DNA from: JAUMBM01 sp964645715 | Lineage (GTDB): Bacteria > Bacteroidota > Bacteroidia > Chitinophagales > Saprospiraceae | Direction of reading: 5' to 3' | NCBI GenBank assembly: GCA_964645715.1 | Contig: CAZYAO010000003.1 | Span: forward strand, 81,655-145,654 | Length of the DNA stretch: 64,000 nt | Part shown: positions 35,749-44,785 of the stretch, one piece after another | Position numbering within the stretch: the first letter of the stretch is position 1 | How the letters are laid out: every line of letters begins with the position of its first letter | Program-made: the position numbers and the translations under genes | Notes under the pieces: generated by a model | The model's database searches: none | What the model was told of the DNA's origin: nothing | Seen by the model: the letters and a program-made list of their open reading frames with translations, nothing else

Positions 35749-37063
35749 CCGACTGTTCGCGCAAAAACTGCTGATAAATTGCTGCCCAACCCTCCCAGCC
35801 ATGTTCGGCCGAAAAACTGCTGTTGTGCCACAGGCTGACCAGCCAGCCGCCGGAGGCCTGCAGGCTGGCCGACAGTTCCCGGAGTTTGTCAAGTGCTGCC
35901 GCCGGACTCAGCTGCAGGTATTGGCGCAAGCTCACGTCCATGACTATCAGCGGAATGAGTTCCAGGTCAGTCGTATGTTCATTTTCCAGGTCATACCACG
36001 GGAAAGGTACCGCCAGGCCGGCTCTGAAGCCCGGCGCGTCTGCAAAGCCCACGCTGTAATCATGTCGGATTCCTGCTGCCAGCAGTCGTCGGTAGGTGAA
36101 GGGTAGGCGAAGCCACAAAAAGTGCTGCCGACTGGCAGTAGCCTGCTGCCGGGTGATGGTTTCGAGCTGCCTGATTTCTTCGAGCAGGCAGGCAGGCGTG
36201 AAATTGGAGCGCCAGGACGGATGTATCCCCGTCGCATAGCGGGCCGACAGCTGCCGGATGAGCGCCTGCATACGCGGATGTCCGGGCGGTGCACCGGGAT
36301 CATTGCGCCCTCTCCGGGCCAGCAGAAAAAAATAAACCGCTCGCAGGCCGTATGCCTGGTGCCACTGATCGAGCTGCTCAAAAGTATCGTAAGGGTCTTT
36401 TTCCCGCCCCAGCGCTACGCGCAGTCGCTGCGCCAGCAGCGTTTTTTTTCCCGAAAAAACCTCCACCAGCAGGCGAACTGCGCCGCGCCAGCCGCGCAGG
36501 CTGTAGGCCCAGGGAATGTCAATATCGTAGGTAGGCAGAAAGCGGTAGGCCGGAACAGGGAAAGGAGGCAGCCCGAAAAGCAGGCTGATGCTGGCGCCCA
36601 GCGCCTGCGCCCACTGCTGCACGACGGGTTTTTCGAGCCAGCCGGCTCGGTAGAGCAATGAGGCGGAGGCAGGAAAACGGCCATACCTATCCGTCTCGAA
36701 AGGCAGGTATTCCTCATAGCGGCTGCTCACATAGAAAGCGGCAGCCAGCAGGTCAAAAGAAAAGGTAGCCGCCTGATGCCTATGGCAGAATAAGGCAGGT
36801 AGCTGGTCATCGGTAGTGCATGGCTCGGGGCGGACACCGGTGTCTATCCCCCGATCGGCCAGCAGACCGTGGGGGATAATCCAGACAGTGCGGCAGCCAA
36901 ACGGGCGGTGGCTATAGTTGAGCCGCGGACCCTGCCAGGCCTCAAATTCGCCGGGATCAATCGTGTGCCGCCAGGGAAGTCGGAGCAGCCGCTGCAGCAG
37001 CAGCTGCAGGCAGTATTCCAGCCTGGGGCCGGGCGATTTTTCGACAAACAGCAGCAGCTCCAT
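35720..37063 (-). CDS. Polysaccharide deacetylase-like protein (Bacteroidota type)
   Basis: A 447-residue cytosolic protein, no signal peptide. An N-terminal domain (1-155, SRYEEYLPFETDRYGRF motif) is followed by a NodB-like barrel: LPTYDIDIPWAYSLRG carries the Asp-x-Asp metal pair, TGIHPSWRSNF the histidine, and VGFADAPGFRAG and LVSLWHNSSFS the later motifs. Such proteins stand in polysaccharide or capsule loci; deacetylation itself is unproven for this subfamily. It is convergent with the porin, overlapping it by 29 bp. The hairpin at 37087-37127 upstream belongs to the preceding minus-strand gene. Confidence 0.85.
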   Translation of the reverse strand: MELLLFVEKSPGPRLEYCLQLLLQRLLRLPWRHTIDPGEFEAWQGPRLNYSHRPFGCRTVWIIPHGLLADRGIDTGVRPEPCTTDDQLPALFCHRHQAATFSFDLLAAAFYVSSRYEEYLPFETDRYGRFPASASLLYRAGWLEKPVVQQWAQALGASISLLFGLPPFPVPAYRFLPTYDIDIPWAYSLRGWRGAVRLLVEVFSGKKTLLAQRLRVALGREKDPYDTFEQLDQWHQAYGLRAVYFFLLARRGRNDPGAPPGHPRMQALIRQLSARYATGIHPSWRSNFTPACLLEEIRQLETITRQQATASRQHFLWLRLPFTYRRLLAAGIRHDYSVGFADAPGFRAGLAVPFPWYDLENEHTTDLELIPLIVMDVSLRQYLQLSPAAALDKLRELSASLQASGGWLVSLWHNSSFSAEHGWEGWAAIYQQFLREQSAISQTLPEK

Positions 37064-37086
37064 GGCAGCACTTTAGGTTTTTGAAA

Positions 37087-37127
37087 AAAGCGCCATCCGT
37101 GCTGTTGACACACACGAATGGCGCTTT
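37087..37127 (-). terminator. Stem-loop after the papain-like gene
   Basis: A 15-pair stem (37087-37101 with 37113-37127) followed on the minus strand by T6. The single mismatch C37097/A37117 is a G.U pair in minus-strand RNA. Confidence 0.7.
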
Positions 37128-37147
37128 CGGTCGGTTGTCGGCGGGAT

Positions 37148-38038
37148 TTACATACCCGGCAGCATGCTGTATGCCTTGCCAACTACGCGCTCAAGGTCAC
37201 TGTAGCGCATGGCAATGTAGCCGTTGTTGCCCCAGGTTACCCCCCAGGGCATACGAACTTCAAACTGTTGTTGCGCCTCGTTGAAGGCAACAATGGTTAT
37301 GGTGTATCGCTGCACGGGCTGCGAACTGTCGGGATTCCAGATCGATGCGCCCTGCTGATTTCTGAAACCGGCATCGGCGCTGATCTCGGCAACAACCGGA
37401 TGCCCGCGGGTGATAGCCCGCTTAATTTCCGCAATTTTCTGGCGCCCGTCTTCACTGTCACCGGCTATCGCCAGGTAGTTGGTGATCTTGTAACGCTCTG
37501 AGGTCTGCGCCGTGGGCGGCAGGGTGGGGGAGTCAAAACCCATCACCCGGGCACTCACACTGCCCTCGTAGGCCAAAAAGCGCAGCCCCGCTTCCAGCGT
37601 AAGGCGCAGCCCGTTGGCAGCTATGCGCTGGGTGATAAAGTCGGGACTGACATCATCACGGGGATTTTTCTTCAGATTGATGTAGTACTCCAGACAGGAG
37701 GCCAGGGCGTAGGAAAGTTCGTTGCCGTAGCGGCCGACCGTCCGTATAGGCATGAAATGGGGCTTGAGGTCCTGCTGGGTGAGATCAATGCGCAGGCTCC
37801 CGATACCGTCAACAGCAAACAAGAGCATGTCAATGAGCTGTTTGTCGCTGATACCCAGCATGCCCTCGCTCGCATCCATGGGCGCAGCCATGATACCCTT
37901 TGAGATCATGGAGTCCAGTGCGGGCGGGGGTGCAGATGCCGGGGGCGGCGCCCCCTTGTCAATCTGGGCCTGAAGCCCGTTATTTCCCCATACAGAGAGC
38001 AGCAGTAAGGTCAATGCCAGTAAGCATTTGTTTTTCAT
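37148..38038 (-). CDS. Secreted papain-fold (C1A-like) protein without catalytic triad
   Basis: 296 residues with a signal peptide (cleaved about 24, GLQAQ) and a Pro/Ala-rich linker (APPPASAPPPA type). The C-terminal half resembles C1A cysteine peptidases: RMPWGVTWGNNGYIAM (262-277) corresponds to NSWGxxWGxxGY. The triad is missing: in place of QGxCGSCWAF there is RYGNELSYALA (103-113), the histidine position is in RYTITIVAF (244-252), and the Asn of NSWG is Met263. It was probably recruited as a binding or structural protein in the periplasm or outside. Terminators flank it on both sides, so it is transcribed alone or after the carboxylase gene. Confidence 0.78.
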   Translation of the reverse strand: MKNKCLLALTLLLLSVWGNNGLQAQIDKGAPPPASAPPPALDSMISKGIMAAPMDASEGMLGISDKQLIDMLLFAVDGIGSLRIDLTQQDLKPHFMPIRTVGRYGNELSYALASCLEYYINLKKNPRDDVSPDFITQRIAANGLRLTLEAGLRFLAYEGSVSARVMGFDSPTLPPTAQTSERYKITNYLAIAGDSEDGRQKIAEIKRAITRGHPVVAEISADAGFRNQQGASIWNPDSSQPVQRYTITIVAFNEAQQQFEVRMPWGVTWGNNGYIAMRYSDLERVVGKAYSMLPGM

Positions 38039-38069
38039 ACGCAGTTTGGTGTTTAGTAGCAAAAAATTC

Positions 38070-38109
38070 TGTGCAGTATTTTGCCGCCTTAGCGGCAAAA
38101 TACTGCACA
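38070..38109 (-). terminator. Stem-loop after the acyl-CoA carboxylase gene
   Basis: An 18-bp perfect stem (38070-38087 with 38092-38109, loop CTTA) 32 nt after the stop, with T6 following on the minus strand. The centre reads GCCGC-CTTA-GCGGC, the inverse of the common GGCGGC core. Confidence 0.8.
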
Positions 38110-38140
38110 AGATAACTCCTCAGCAAGCCTGATTATTGCA

Positions 38141-39682
38141 TTACAGCGGGATATTTCCGTGTTTTTTCTTCGGCAGCACCCGCACCTTATTGGCCAGCAT
38201 GGCAAACCCTTTTATCAGCTTGCGGCGTGAATCGCGGGGATTGATGACCTCATCGATAAACCCACGGCTCGCAGCCTGGTAAGGGTTGGCAAACTTTTCC
38301 TGGTACTCTTTTTCTTTTTCTGCCAGGCGGGCTGCCGGATCGGACGCCGACTGAATGTCGTGGCGGAAGATGATCTCTGAAGCCCCCTTAGCGCCCATGA
38401 CCGCAATCTCAGCCGTTGGCCATGCAAAATTGAGGTCGGCCCCAATGTGCTTGGAATTCATAACGTCATAGGCGCCACCATAAGCCTTGCGGGTGATGAG
38501 CGTAATGCGCGGCACGCTGGCTTCGCTGAAAGCATACAACAGTTTGGCGCCATTGACAATGATGCCGTTCCACTCCTGGTCAGTGCCGGGCAAAAAGCCG
38601 GGCACGTCTACCAGCACCAGCATAGGAATGTTGAAACAGTCGCAAAAGCGGACAAAACGTGCTCCTTTGCGGGAGCTGTTGACATCGAGTACGCCGGCCA
38701 GACTCATCGGCTGGTTGCCGATGATGCCGACAGAGCGGCCTCCCAGCCGGGCGAAGCCCACAATGATGTTGTCGGCATAATGCTCGTGAATCTCCATGAA
38801 AGAGTCTTCATCGACGATGCCCCTGACCACATCGCGCATATCGTAGGGGTGGTTGGCATTGGAAGGCATGATGGTGGCCAGTTCGTCGCGATACTCCTCA
38901 GCTGCCTCAAACGGCAGCATAGGCGCGCGCTCCTCACAATTTTGCGGCAGGTAGCTCAGCAGCCTGCGCACCTTCTCGAGGCAGTCGATGTCGTTGGCAG
39001 CCGTGAGGTGGGTAACCCCCGACCTGCTGGCGTGTGTCATGGCTCCTCCCAGTTCCTCGGAGCTCACCTCCTCATTGGTAACCGTCTTGACTACATTGGG
39101 GCCTGTCACAAACATATAACTGGTGTGTTCTACCATGACCGTGAAGTCTGTCATGGCCGGCGAATACACTGCCCCCCCGGCACAGGGGCCCATGATGGCC
39201 GAAATCTGCGGGACCACACCCGATGCCATCACGTTGCGGTAAAAAATATCGGCATAGCCGCCCAGCGAGCTCACGCCTTCCTGGATGCGTGCACCGCCGG
39301 AGTCGTTGAGGCCAATGACAGGTGCACCGTTTTCCATGGCCAGATCCATAATCTTGCAGATCTTTTCCGCATGGGTCTCCGACAGCGAACCACCAAAAAC
39401 GGTGAAGTCCTGGGCAAAGACATAGACCAGGCGGCCGCCAATGGTACCGTAGCCGGTGACCACCCCATCGCCCAAAAACAGCTGGTCCTGCATACCAAAA
39501 TCTGAGGAACGATGCGTCACTAGTATACCAACCTCTTCAAACGAACCTTTGTCGAGCAAAAAGTGTATACGTTCACGGGCAGTAAGCTTACCTTTCTTGT
39601 GCTGGCTGTCAATGCGATCCTGACCGCCACCGAGTTTGGCTTCTGCTATCTTTTGCTCCAGTTGTTTAATCTTTTCTTGCAT
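38141..39682 (-). CDS. Acyl-CoA (propionyl/methylmalonyl-CoA) carboxylase beta subunit
   Basis: A 513-residue carboxyltransferase. KLTARERIHFLLDKGSFEE at the N-terminus, GGSLSETHAEKICKIMDLAM, NDSGGARIQEGV, IMGPCAGGAVYSPAMTDF (the two oxyanion-stabilising glycine segments) and GFLPGTDQEW..GAKLLYAF are all present. The enzyme class carboxylates propionyl-CoA to methylmalonyl-CoA with a biotinylated partner not seen in this window. It fits with the propionyl-CoA synthetase at 28487-30394. It ends with a strong hairpin. Confidence 0.95.
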   Translation of the reverse strand: MQEKIKQLEQKIAEAKLGGGQDRIDSQHKKGKLTARERIHFLLDKGSFEEVGILVTHRSSDFGMQDQLFLGDGVVTGYGTIGGRLVYVFAQDFTVFGGSLSETHAEKICKIMDLAMENGAPVIGLNDSGGARIQEGVSSLGGYADIFYRNVMASGVVPQISAIMGPCAGGAVYSPAMTDFTVMVEHTSYMFVTGPNVVKTVTNEEVSSEELGGAMTHASRSGVTHLTAANDIDCLEKVRRLLSYLPQNCEERAPMLPFEAAEEYRDELATIMPSNANHPYDMRDVVRGIVDEDSFMEIHEHYADNIIVGFARLGGRSVGIIGNQPMSLAGVLDVNSSRKGARFVRFCDCFNIPMLVLVDVPGFLPGTDQEWNGIIVNGAKLLYAFSEASVPRITLITRKAYGGAYDVMNSKHIGADLNFAWPTAEIAVMGAKGASEIIFRHDIQSASDPAARLAEKEKEYQEKFANPYQAASRGFIDEVINPRDSRRKLIKGFAMLANKVRVLPKKKHGNIPL

Positions 39683-39850
39683 GTTGGCTTCAACTTTTTT
39701 CGGCCCGAAAATACAGTTATTTGGGCATAGAAAATACCGATGTTAACAAAAGTCATGTATTTTGGCTGTAGTAACCGAAATGAATCATCATTGACTTTGC
39801 GCAGCCGTCGCCCGGCGGTGGTTGTGCAGCAAAATGCTGAAAAACCACGT

Positions 39851-41044
39851 ATGCGAACAACCCTCTTTTTTAGTTGCTGGACCACCTGCCTGGCGGTGGC
39901 CAGCTTGCAGGCCCAGGAGGTGACGGGCCTGTGGCGGGGCGAAATTCCGGCTGCAGACGGCGGGCCTTCTTTCAGCTACCAGCTGCAGCTCAACCGGCAG
40001 GGGGAGGCTTTTACCGGTGAGGGGATCTCTCAGTCGGCCGACGGGCAGCAGACTGCTCGTTTTGAGGTGACTGGTTATCGGGACGGGGATACACTGCGGC
40101 TGCAGGAAATACGGCAGCTGGCACCGGTATCGCCCGTCTGGTGCCTCAAGTATTTTCGGCTGGCGTTTTCGGCCGACGGCGGCTATGAGGAGCTGCAGGG
40201 CAGCTGGACAGCCCGCGGCTGCCTGCCGGGCAGCATCCGCCTGGCGCGGCCGGGCGCAAGCCGCCAACAGCAGCTTCCTTTTACCAATACCGGCAGATGG
40301 ACGGGCCATCTCTCGCAGGCCGACAGGCCGTATGGTTTTTTTTATGAACTGACGCTCGACAGCCTGGGCGGCGGCTCGTCGGCCATCGTGAGCGAAGGAG
40401 CCGGCGGAGAGGCACGCTTCGCTGTCAGCTGGCGCAGCAGCGGGGATACGCTCTTTGTGCAGGAGCAAAAGGTGTTGTCGCGCTCCGATCCGGGCTGGCG
40501 TTGGTGCCTGAAAAGCTTACAGCTGCTGCGGTCGCCCCTGGGTGACCGCTACCGCCTTGAGGGGGCCTGGAAGGGGCTTATCGAGGGTACGAGCCTGCCG
40601 GCCGGCGCTTGCGCCCCTGGCACAGTTTTGTTGGAAAAACCGGTGCTCACCGAGGCCATCAAGACAGAAATCGCACCGCTGGTCAGCAACTATGGACAGC
40701 TGCAGGGTCGCAGTATCCGGGTCGACCGCCTCCTCAAGGTGGCGCGCAATGATGTGCGGCTGGCCGTATGGGATAACGGTATCGTCGACGGGGATGTCAT
40801 CAGTCTCTTCCTCAACGGGGAGCGTATCCTGCATAACCACCGCGTCAACAAAGCGCGTTTCTCCTTCCCGGTAAAGGTGCTGCCGGGCGAAAATCTGCTT
40901 ATCCTGCATGCCGAAAATCTGGGGGATCTGCCGCCCAATACCATTGCTGTCAGCCTCGATGATGGCAGCAGTGAGCAGCTGATCATCATGAATGCCAATC
41001 TCGAGGAGAGCGGGGCCATTCTGATACAGGCTTTCAGGCGCTGA
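39851..41044 (+). CDS. Secreted protein with internally duplicated beta domain
   Basis: 397 residues with a signal peptide (cleaved about 21, ASLQAQ). Two homologous about 115-residue domains follow: TGLWRGEIPAADGGPSFSYQ in the first and TGRWTGHLSQADRPYGFFYE in the second, each later with DTLxxQExxxL and WCLKxxxL, then an ExxGxW strand. This resembles a lipocalin-like duplicated barrel. The C-terminal about 90 residues (VRLAVWDNGIVDGDVISLFL, LPGENLLILHAENLGDLPPN) are a beta domain common at the C-terminus of Bacteroidota secreted proteins. The function is unknown; it is probably periplasmic. The ATG at 39851 gives the signal peptide, though the frame opens at 39740. Confidence 0.78.
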   Translation: MRTTLFFSCWTTCLAVASLQAQEVTGLWRGEIPAADGGPSFSYQLQLNRQGEAFTGEGISQSADGQQTARFEVTGYRDGDTLRLQEIRQLAPVSPVWCLKYFRLAFSADGGYEELQGSWTARGCLPGSIRLARPGASRQQQLPFTNTGRWTGHLSQADRPYGFFYELTLDSLGGGSSAIVSEGAGGEARFAVSWRSSGDTLFVQEQKVLSRSDPGWRWCLKSLQLLRSPLGDRYRLEGAWKGLIEGTSLPAGACAPGTVLLEKPVLTEAIKTEIAPLVSNYGQLQGRSIRVDRLLKVARNDVRLAVWDNGIVDGDVISLFLNGERILHNHRVNKARFSFPVKVLPGENLLILHAENLGDLPPNTIAVSLDDGSSEQLIIMNANLEESGAILIQAFRR

Positions 41045-41168
41045 CAATGGCTGCATTTTTTTTCGGCAGCCAACAGGAAAGTTATAAATTGTGGCCTGTT
41101 TGGGTACTGCCCACCGCTGGTGCCGGCTGGCACCAGCTTGTTTGTCAGGCTTTTTTATCGTAAAAAAT

Positions 41169-42356
41169 ATGGAACAGGTTTTTCCGCTACGCGGCTGCGT
41201 GCAGCACTATGACTGGGGTGGCTATACGTTTATCAGGGAACTGACAAGCCAGGCGCAGGCTGATGGCCTGCCCTGGGCGGAGTGGTGGCTGGGGGATCAC
41301 CCCAAGGGCCCGTCGACCATCTGGTGGGCAGGGCGCTGGCAGCCGCTCAATGAGGTGCTGGCGGCGCACGCCAGCCAGCTGCTGGGCAAAAGGGTGGCCG
41401 ACCGGTTTGACGGGAGACTTCCTTTCTTGCTGAAAGTGCTGGATGTGTGCAGCATGTTGTCGATTCAGGTGCACCCCAATAAGCAGCAGGCAGCAGAGGG
41501 CTTCGAAAGGGAAGAGCAGGCCGGCCTGCCGGCAGATGCGCCCCATCGCAACTACCGCGATCGCAACCATAAGCCAGAGTCGATGATTGCTCTGACACCC
41601 TTCTGGCTGTTGCATGGTTTTCGGTCCGAAGAAGAGGTGGCGGCAAGTCTCGATGAGATACCGGGCTGGCAGTCGCTCAAACCCGTACTGGCCGAAGCGG
41701 GCCTCGCAGGCCTGTACGCCTATATCATGCGCGCTCCACAGGGACGCATCAACGAACTGCTGGCGCCCCTGCACGATTTTCTCCAGTCATCGCCTTCCTG
41801 GCCCGAAAGCTCTCCTCACCACTGGGCACAGCTGGCGTTCGATGCCTATACCCGAGAAGGACAGTTTGACAGGGGAATCTTCTCTGTCTATTGGTTTAAT
41901 CTGGTGTTCCTGCAGCCGGGACAGGGAATCTTTCAGGATGCCGGTATCCCGCATGCTTACCTGCGCGGAGCCAATATGGAGCTGATGGCCAACAGCGACA
42001 ATGTGCTGCGGGGCGGGCTGACACCCAAGCACATCGATACCGAGGAGCTGCTCGATAAGGTGCTGGTCAAACCCGTGGTGCCGCAGCTGATCGAACCGCT
42101 TACAGAGGCCGATGGTCGCCGGCATTATCCGGCGCCGGTTGATGATTACCGCTTCGACAGACTCTGTCTGGCAGCAGAGGAGGCTAGCTCGCTGCTGATG
42201 GGCGGGCCCGTTGTAGGCTTCCTCTACAGCGGAAGTGCTCGCATCAACGGGCTTGTGTACCCACAGGGAAGCTCTTTTCTGGCAGCAGCCGGCAGCGTAC
42301 TGCGTATACAGGCAACTTCCCAGGGGCCGTTGGATCTTTATCTGGCTTCTTGCTGA
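41169..42356 (+). CDS. manA: Mannose-6-phosphate isomerase, class I
   Basis: A 395-residue zinc enzyme that interconverts mannose-6-phosphate and fructose-6-phosphate, supplying GDP-mannose or feeding glycolysis. Family motifs: CVQHYDWGGYTFIRELT at the N-terminus, EWWLGDHPKGPS, LPFLLKVLDVCSMLSIQVHPNK (zinc ligands Gln/His), HKPESMIALTPF (Glu ligand) and GIPHAYLRGANMELMANSDN (His ligand and signature). The ATG at 41169 is the family start; the upstream frame to 41091 has no resemblance. It precedes metK by 112 nt. Confidence 0.95.
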   Translation: MEQVFPLRGCVQHYDWGGYTFIRELTSQAQADGLPWAEWWLGDHPKGPSTIWWAGRWQPLNEVLAAHASQLLGKRVADRFDGRLPFLLKVLDVCSMLSIQVHPNKQQAAEGFEREEQAGLPADAPHRNYRDRNHKPESMIALTPFWLLHGFRSEEEVAASLDEIPGWQSLKPVLAEAGLAGLYAYIMRAPQGRINELLAPLHDFLQSSPSWPESSPHHWAQLAFDAYTREGQFDRGIFSVYWFNLVFLQPGQGIFQDAGIPHAYLRGANMELMANSDNVLRGGLTPKHIDTEELLDKVLVKPVVPQLIEPLTEADGRRHYPAPVDDYRFDRLCLAAEEASSLLMGGPVVGFLYSGSARINGLVYPQGSSFLAAAGSVLRIQATSQGPLDLYLASC

Positions 42357-42412
42357 TGCAATTCTTTACTGCAATTCGGGCCGACTTAGCCGCTGTCATT
42401 GAATTAAATTTG

Positions 42413-42420
42413 TATTTTTG
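42413..42420 (+). promoter_or_regulatory. -7 box TATTTTTG upstream of metK
   Basis: An exact TAnnTTTG match about 49 nt before the metK ATG at 42469; no good -33 TTG. No SAM riboswitch fold was recognised in the short leader. Confidence 0.4.
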
Positions 42421-42468
42421 TGCGCTTTAACTCCCTTGTGGGGAAATCAAATTGAAAAACAGTCTGTC

Positions 42469-43719
42469 ATGTCATATCTCTTTACCTCTGAATCCGTTTC
42501 GGAAGGACATCCGGATAAAGTTGCAGATCAAATCTCGGATGCACTGATTGATTACTTCCTGGCTTTCGATCCTACAGCCAAAGTAGCCTGTGAGACGCTG
42601 GTGACTACCGGTCAGGTGGTGCTGGCCGGAGAGGTTAAATCAGCCGTATACCTGGATGTGCAACAAATCGCCCGGGAGGTGATCGCCCGCATCGGCTACA
42701 CCAAGTCCGAATACATGTTCGAGGCGCATTCCTGTGGTATTCTCTCGGCCATCCACGAGCAGTCGCCCGATATCAACCAAGGGGTAGAGCGTGCCAATCC
42801 GGAAGACCAGGGAGCAGGTGACCAGGGTATGATGTTTGGCTATGCGTCCAATGAGACGGACAACTACATGCCGCTGCCACTTTATCTGGCGCACAAAATC
42901 CTGATCGAGCTGGCCAACATACGCCGCGAAGGGAAGGTGATGACCTACCTGCGCCCCGACAGCAAAAGCCAGGTGACCATTGAGTACAGCGACGATCACA
43001 AGCCGCAGCGCATCGACTCTATCGTGGTCTCTACCCAGCACGACCCGTTTGCAGAAGACGAAGCTATGCTGGCACAGATCCGCCAGGATGTGATCAATAT
43101 CGTGATTCCACGGGTGAAGGCGGCGCTCAGTCCGGCACTGCAGTCGCTCTTCGACGATTCGCTGGTATACCACATCAACCCTACTGGCAAGTTTGTCATC
43201 GGGGGGCCTCATGGCGATACCGGTCTTACGGGCCGCAAGATTATCGTGGACACTTATGGCGGGCGCGGCGCCCACGGCGGTGGTGCTTTTTCAGGCAAAG
43301 ATCCTTCCAAAGTTGACCGTTCGGCGGCCTACGCTACGCGGCATATTGCCAAAAATCTGGTCGCTGCCGGCCTCTGTGATGAGGTGCTGGTGCAGGTTTC
43401 TTACGCCATTGGGGTGGCAGCACCTACTAATATCTACATCAATACTTACGGCACGGCCAAAGTGAATATGTCTGATGGCGAGATCGCTCGCAGGGTCATG
43501 CAAATCTTTGATATGCGCCCCTATGCCATCGAGCAACGACTCAAGCTTCGCAATCCTATCTACAGCGAAACAGCCGCCTATGGTCACATGGGGCGCGAGC
43601 CGCAGATGAAAACCATTGCCTTCCGCAATGCGGGCATGGAAAAAGAAGTGACCGTCGAGTTGTTTACCTGGGAAAAGCTCGACTACGTCGATCAGGTGAA
43701 GGCAGCTTTTGGTTTGTAA
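42469..43719 (+). CDS. metK: S-adenosylmethionine synthetase
   Basis: A 416-residue enzyme forming S-adenosylmethionine from methionine and ATP. Signatures: SESVSEGHPDKVADQISDA (ATP/Mg), GAGDQGMMFGYASNET, GGPHGDTGLTGRKIIVDTYG, and the P-loop-like GGGAFSGKDPSKVDRSAAY. The start at 42469 gives MSYLFTSESVS; the frame is open from 42418 but a promoter box overlaps that. A 19-bp hairpin followed by T7 comes 18 nt after the stop. Confidence 0.98.
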   Translation: MSYLFTSESVSEGHPDKVADQISDALIDYFLAFDPTAKVACETLVTTGQVVLAGEVKSAVYLDVQQIAREVIARIGYTKSEYMFEAHSCGILSAIHEQSPDINQGVERANPEDQGAGDQGMMFGYASNETDNYMPLPLYLAHKILIELANIRREGKVMTYLRPDSKSQVTIEYSDDHKPQRIDSIVVSTQHDPFAEDEAMLAQIRQDVINIVIPRVKAALSPALQSLFDDSLVYHINPTGKFVIGGPHGDTGLTGRKIIVDTYGGRGAHGGGAFSGKDPSKVDRSAAYATRHIAKNLVAAGLCDEVLVQVSYAIGVAAPTNIYINTYGTAKVNMSDGEIARRVMQIFDMRPYAIEQRLKLRNPIYSETAAYGHMGREPQMKTIAFRNAGMEKEVTVELFTWEKLDYVDQVKAAFGL

Positions 43720-43736
43720 AAAAAGCTGCAGGCTAC

Positions 43737-43777
43737 AAACGCCTTGCGTGCGGCCAGCGGCCGCACGCAAGGCGTTT
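43737..43777. terminator. Bidirectional stem-loop between metK and hydrolase gene
   Basis: A 19-bp perfect stem (43737-43755 with 43759-43777, loop AGC), 18 nt after the metK stop and 3 nt from the convergent hydrolase stop. T7 follows on the plus strand. Confidence 0.85.
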
Positions 43778-43779
43778 TT

Positions 43780-44607
43780 TTATTGCGGCAGCAGCCCCTG
43801 TATCCACTGCCAGCAATAGGCAAATACGGCTTCCTGCTCAGGTTCGTTGTGTATTTCGTGGTACAATCCGTCCCAGATTTTACAGCTCACCGGGCCGCTC
43901 ACGCGACTGGCAAAGTCGCGGCTGGCAGGGGCACTGGTGATGCCGTCGTCACTGCCATGCATGATGAGCAGCGGTAGCTGAATGTTGCCGCTAAACGCGT
44001 CGAGGCGCGCAGCTGCCTCCAGCATGCCGAGCCCCGTGCTGGCCGTCAGGCGGTCGTGTACCAGCGGGTCCTTTTTGTAGGCCTCCACCACAGCTTTATC
44101 GCGGGAGAGCTTGTCTACATCCAGCCCATTGGACTGCGTAAAACCCGGAAACAGGTTGCGCATCATTTTTCCCAGCGCTACCTGCATGGTGGATGGCTGA
44201 AATGACAGGCGTATGTGCGGGCCGGTGACAATGGCACCGCTGAGCTGCGGGTTGCGGTCAATAAGATAATTGAGGAGTATATTGCCGCCCATGCTGTGTC
44301 CGTAGAGGAAAGCTGGTGCGTCGGGGCAACGCATCTCCATGGCCACGTGCAGCTGCGCAACCTCATCGAGAAAATCGCTGAACTGCTGGCAGTGCCCCCG
44401 TTTGCCTTCACTTTTTCCATGACCACGCCGGTCATAAGCCACGACCGCCAGGTCGTGGGCATTAAACCAGCGGGCAAGGTGCTGGTAGCGGCCGGCATGC
44501 TCGCCTAGCCCGTGAATGATGCCGATGATGCCGACAGGCTTGCTCACCGGCCAGTAGCAGGCGTGTATTTTGAGCTGATCGTTGGTCTTCCAGGAGAAAA
44601 TTTCCAT
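43780..44607 (-). CDS. Alpha/beta hydrolase, monoacylglycerol lipase/lysophospholipase-like
   Basis: 275 residues, no signal peptide. HGLGEHAGRYQHLARWF is the oxyanion-loop motif of the family, YDRRGHGKSEGKRGH follows, YGHSMGGN carries the nucleophile serine (GxSxG), MHGSDDGITS the acid, and LYHEIHNEPE the catalytic histidine. It probably cleaves monoacylglycerols or lysophospholipids. The start is the ATG at 44607. A much longer frame continues upstream antisense to fmt and is spurious. Confidence 0.92.
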   Translation of the reverse strand: MEIFSWKTNDQLKIHACYWPVSKPVGIIGIIHGLGEHAGRYQHLARWFNAHDLAVVAYDRRGHGKSEGKRGHCQQFSDFLDEVAQLHVAMEMRCPDAPAFLYGHSMGGNILLNYLIDRNPQLSGAIVTGPHIRLSFQPSTMQVALGKMMRNLFPGFTQSNGLDVDKLSRDKAVVEAYKKDPLVHDRLTASTGLGMLEAAARLDAFSGNIQLPLLIMHGSDDGITSAPASRDFASRVSGPVSCKIWDGLYHEIHNEPEQEAVFAYCWQWIQGLLPQ

Positions 44608-44785
44608 AGGCCCGGTCTGTATGATACGTATGCGTAGTAAGGTTGGCAATATACACAGAAGTCTCTGAATGCGACAACTGTCGTGGCAATAATTATTGCT
44701 GTCTGCCAGCGGGCCTGTGTGACTGATAGAGAGAAAGGGCTGTATAAATAGGACAAATAGTTGCACTTTTGTAAAAATTTCCTGC

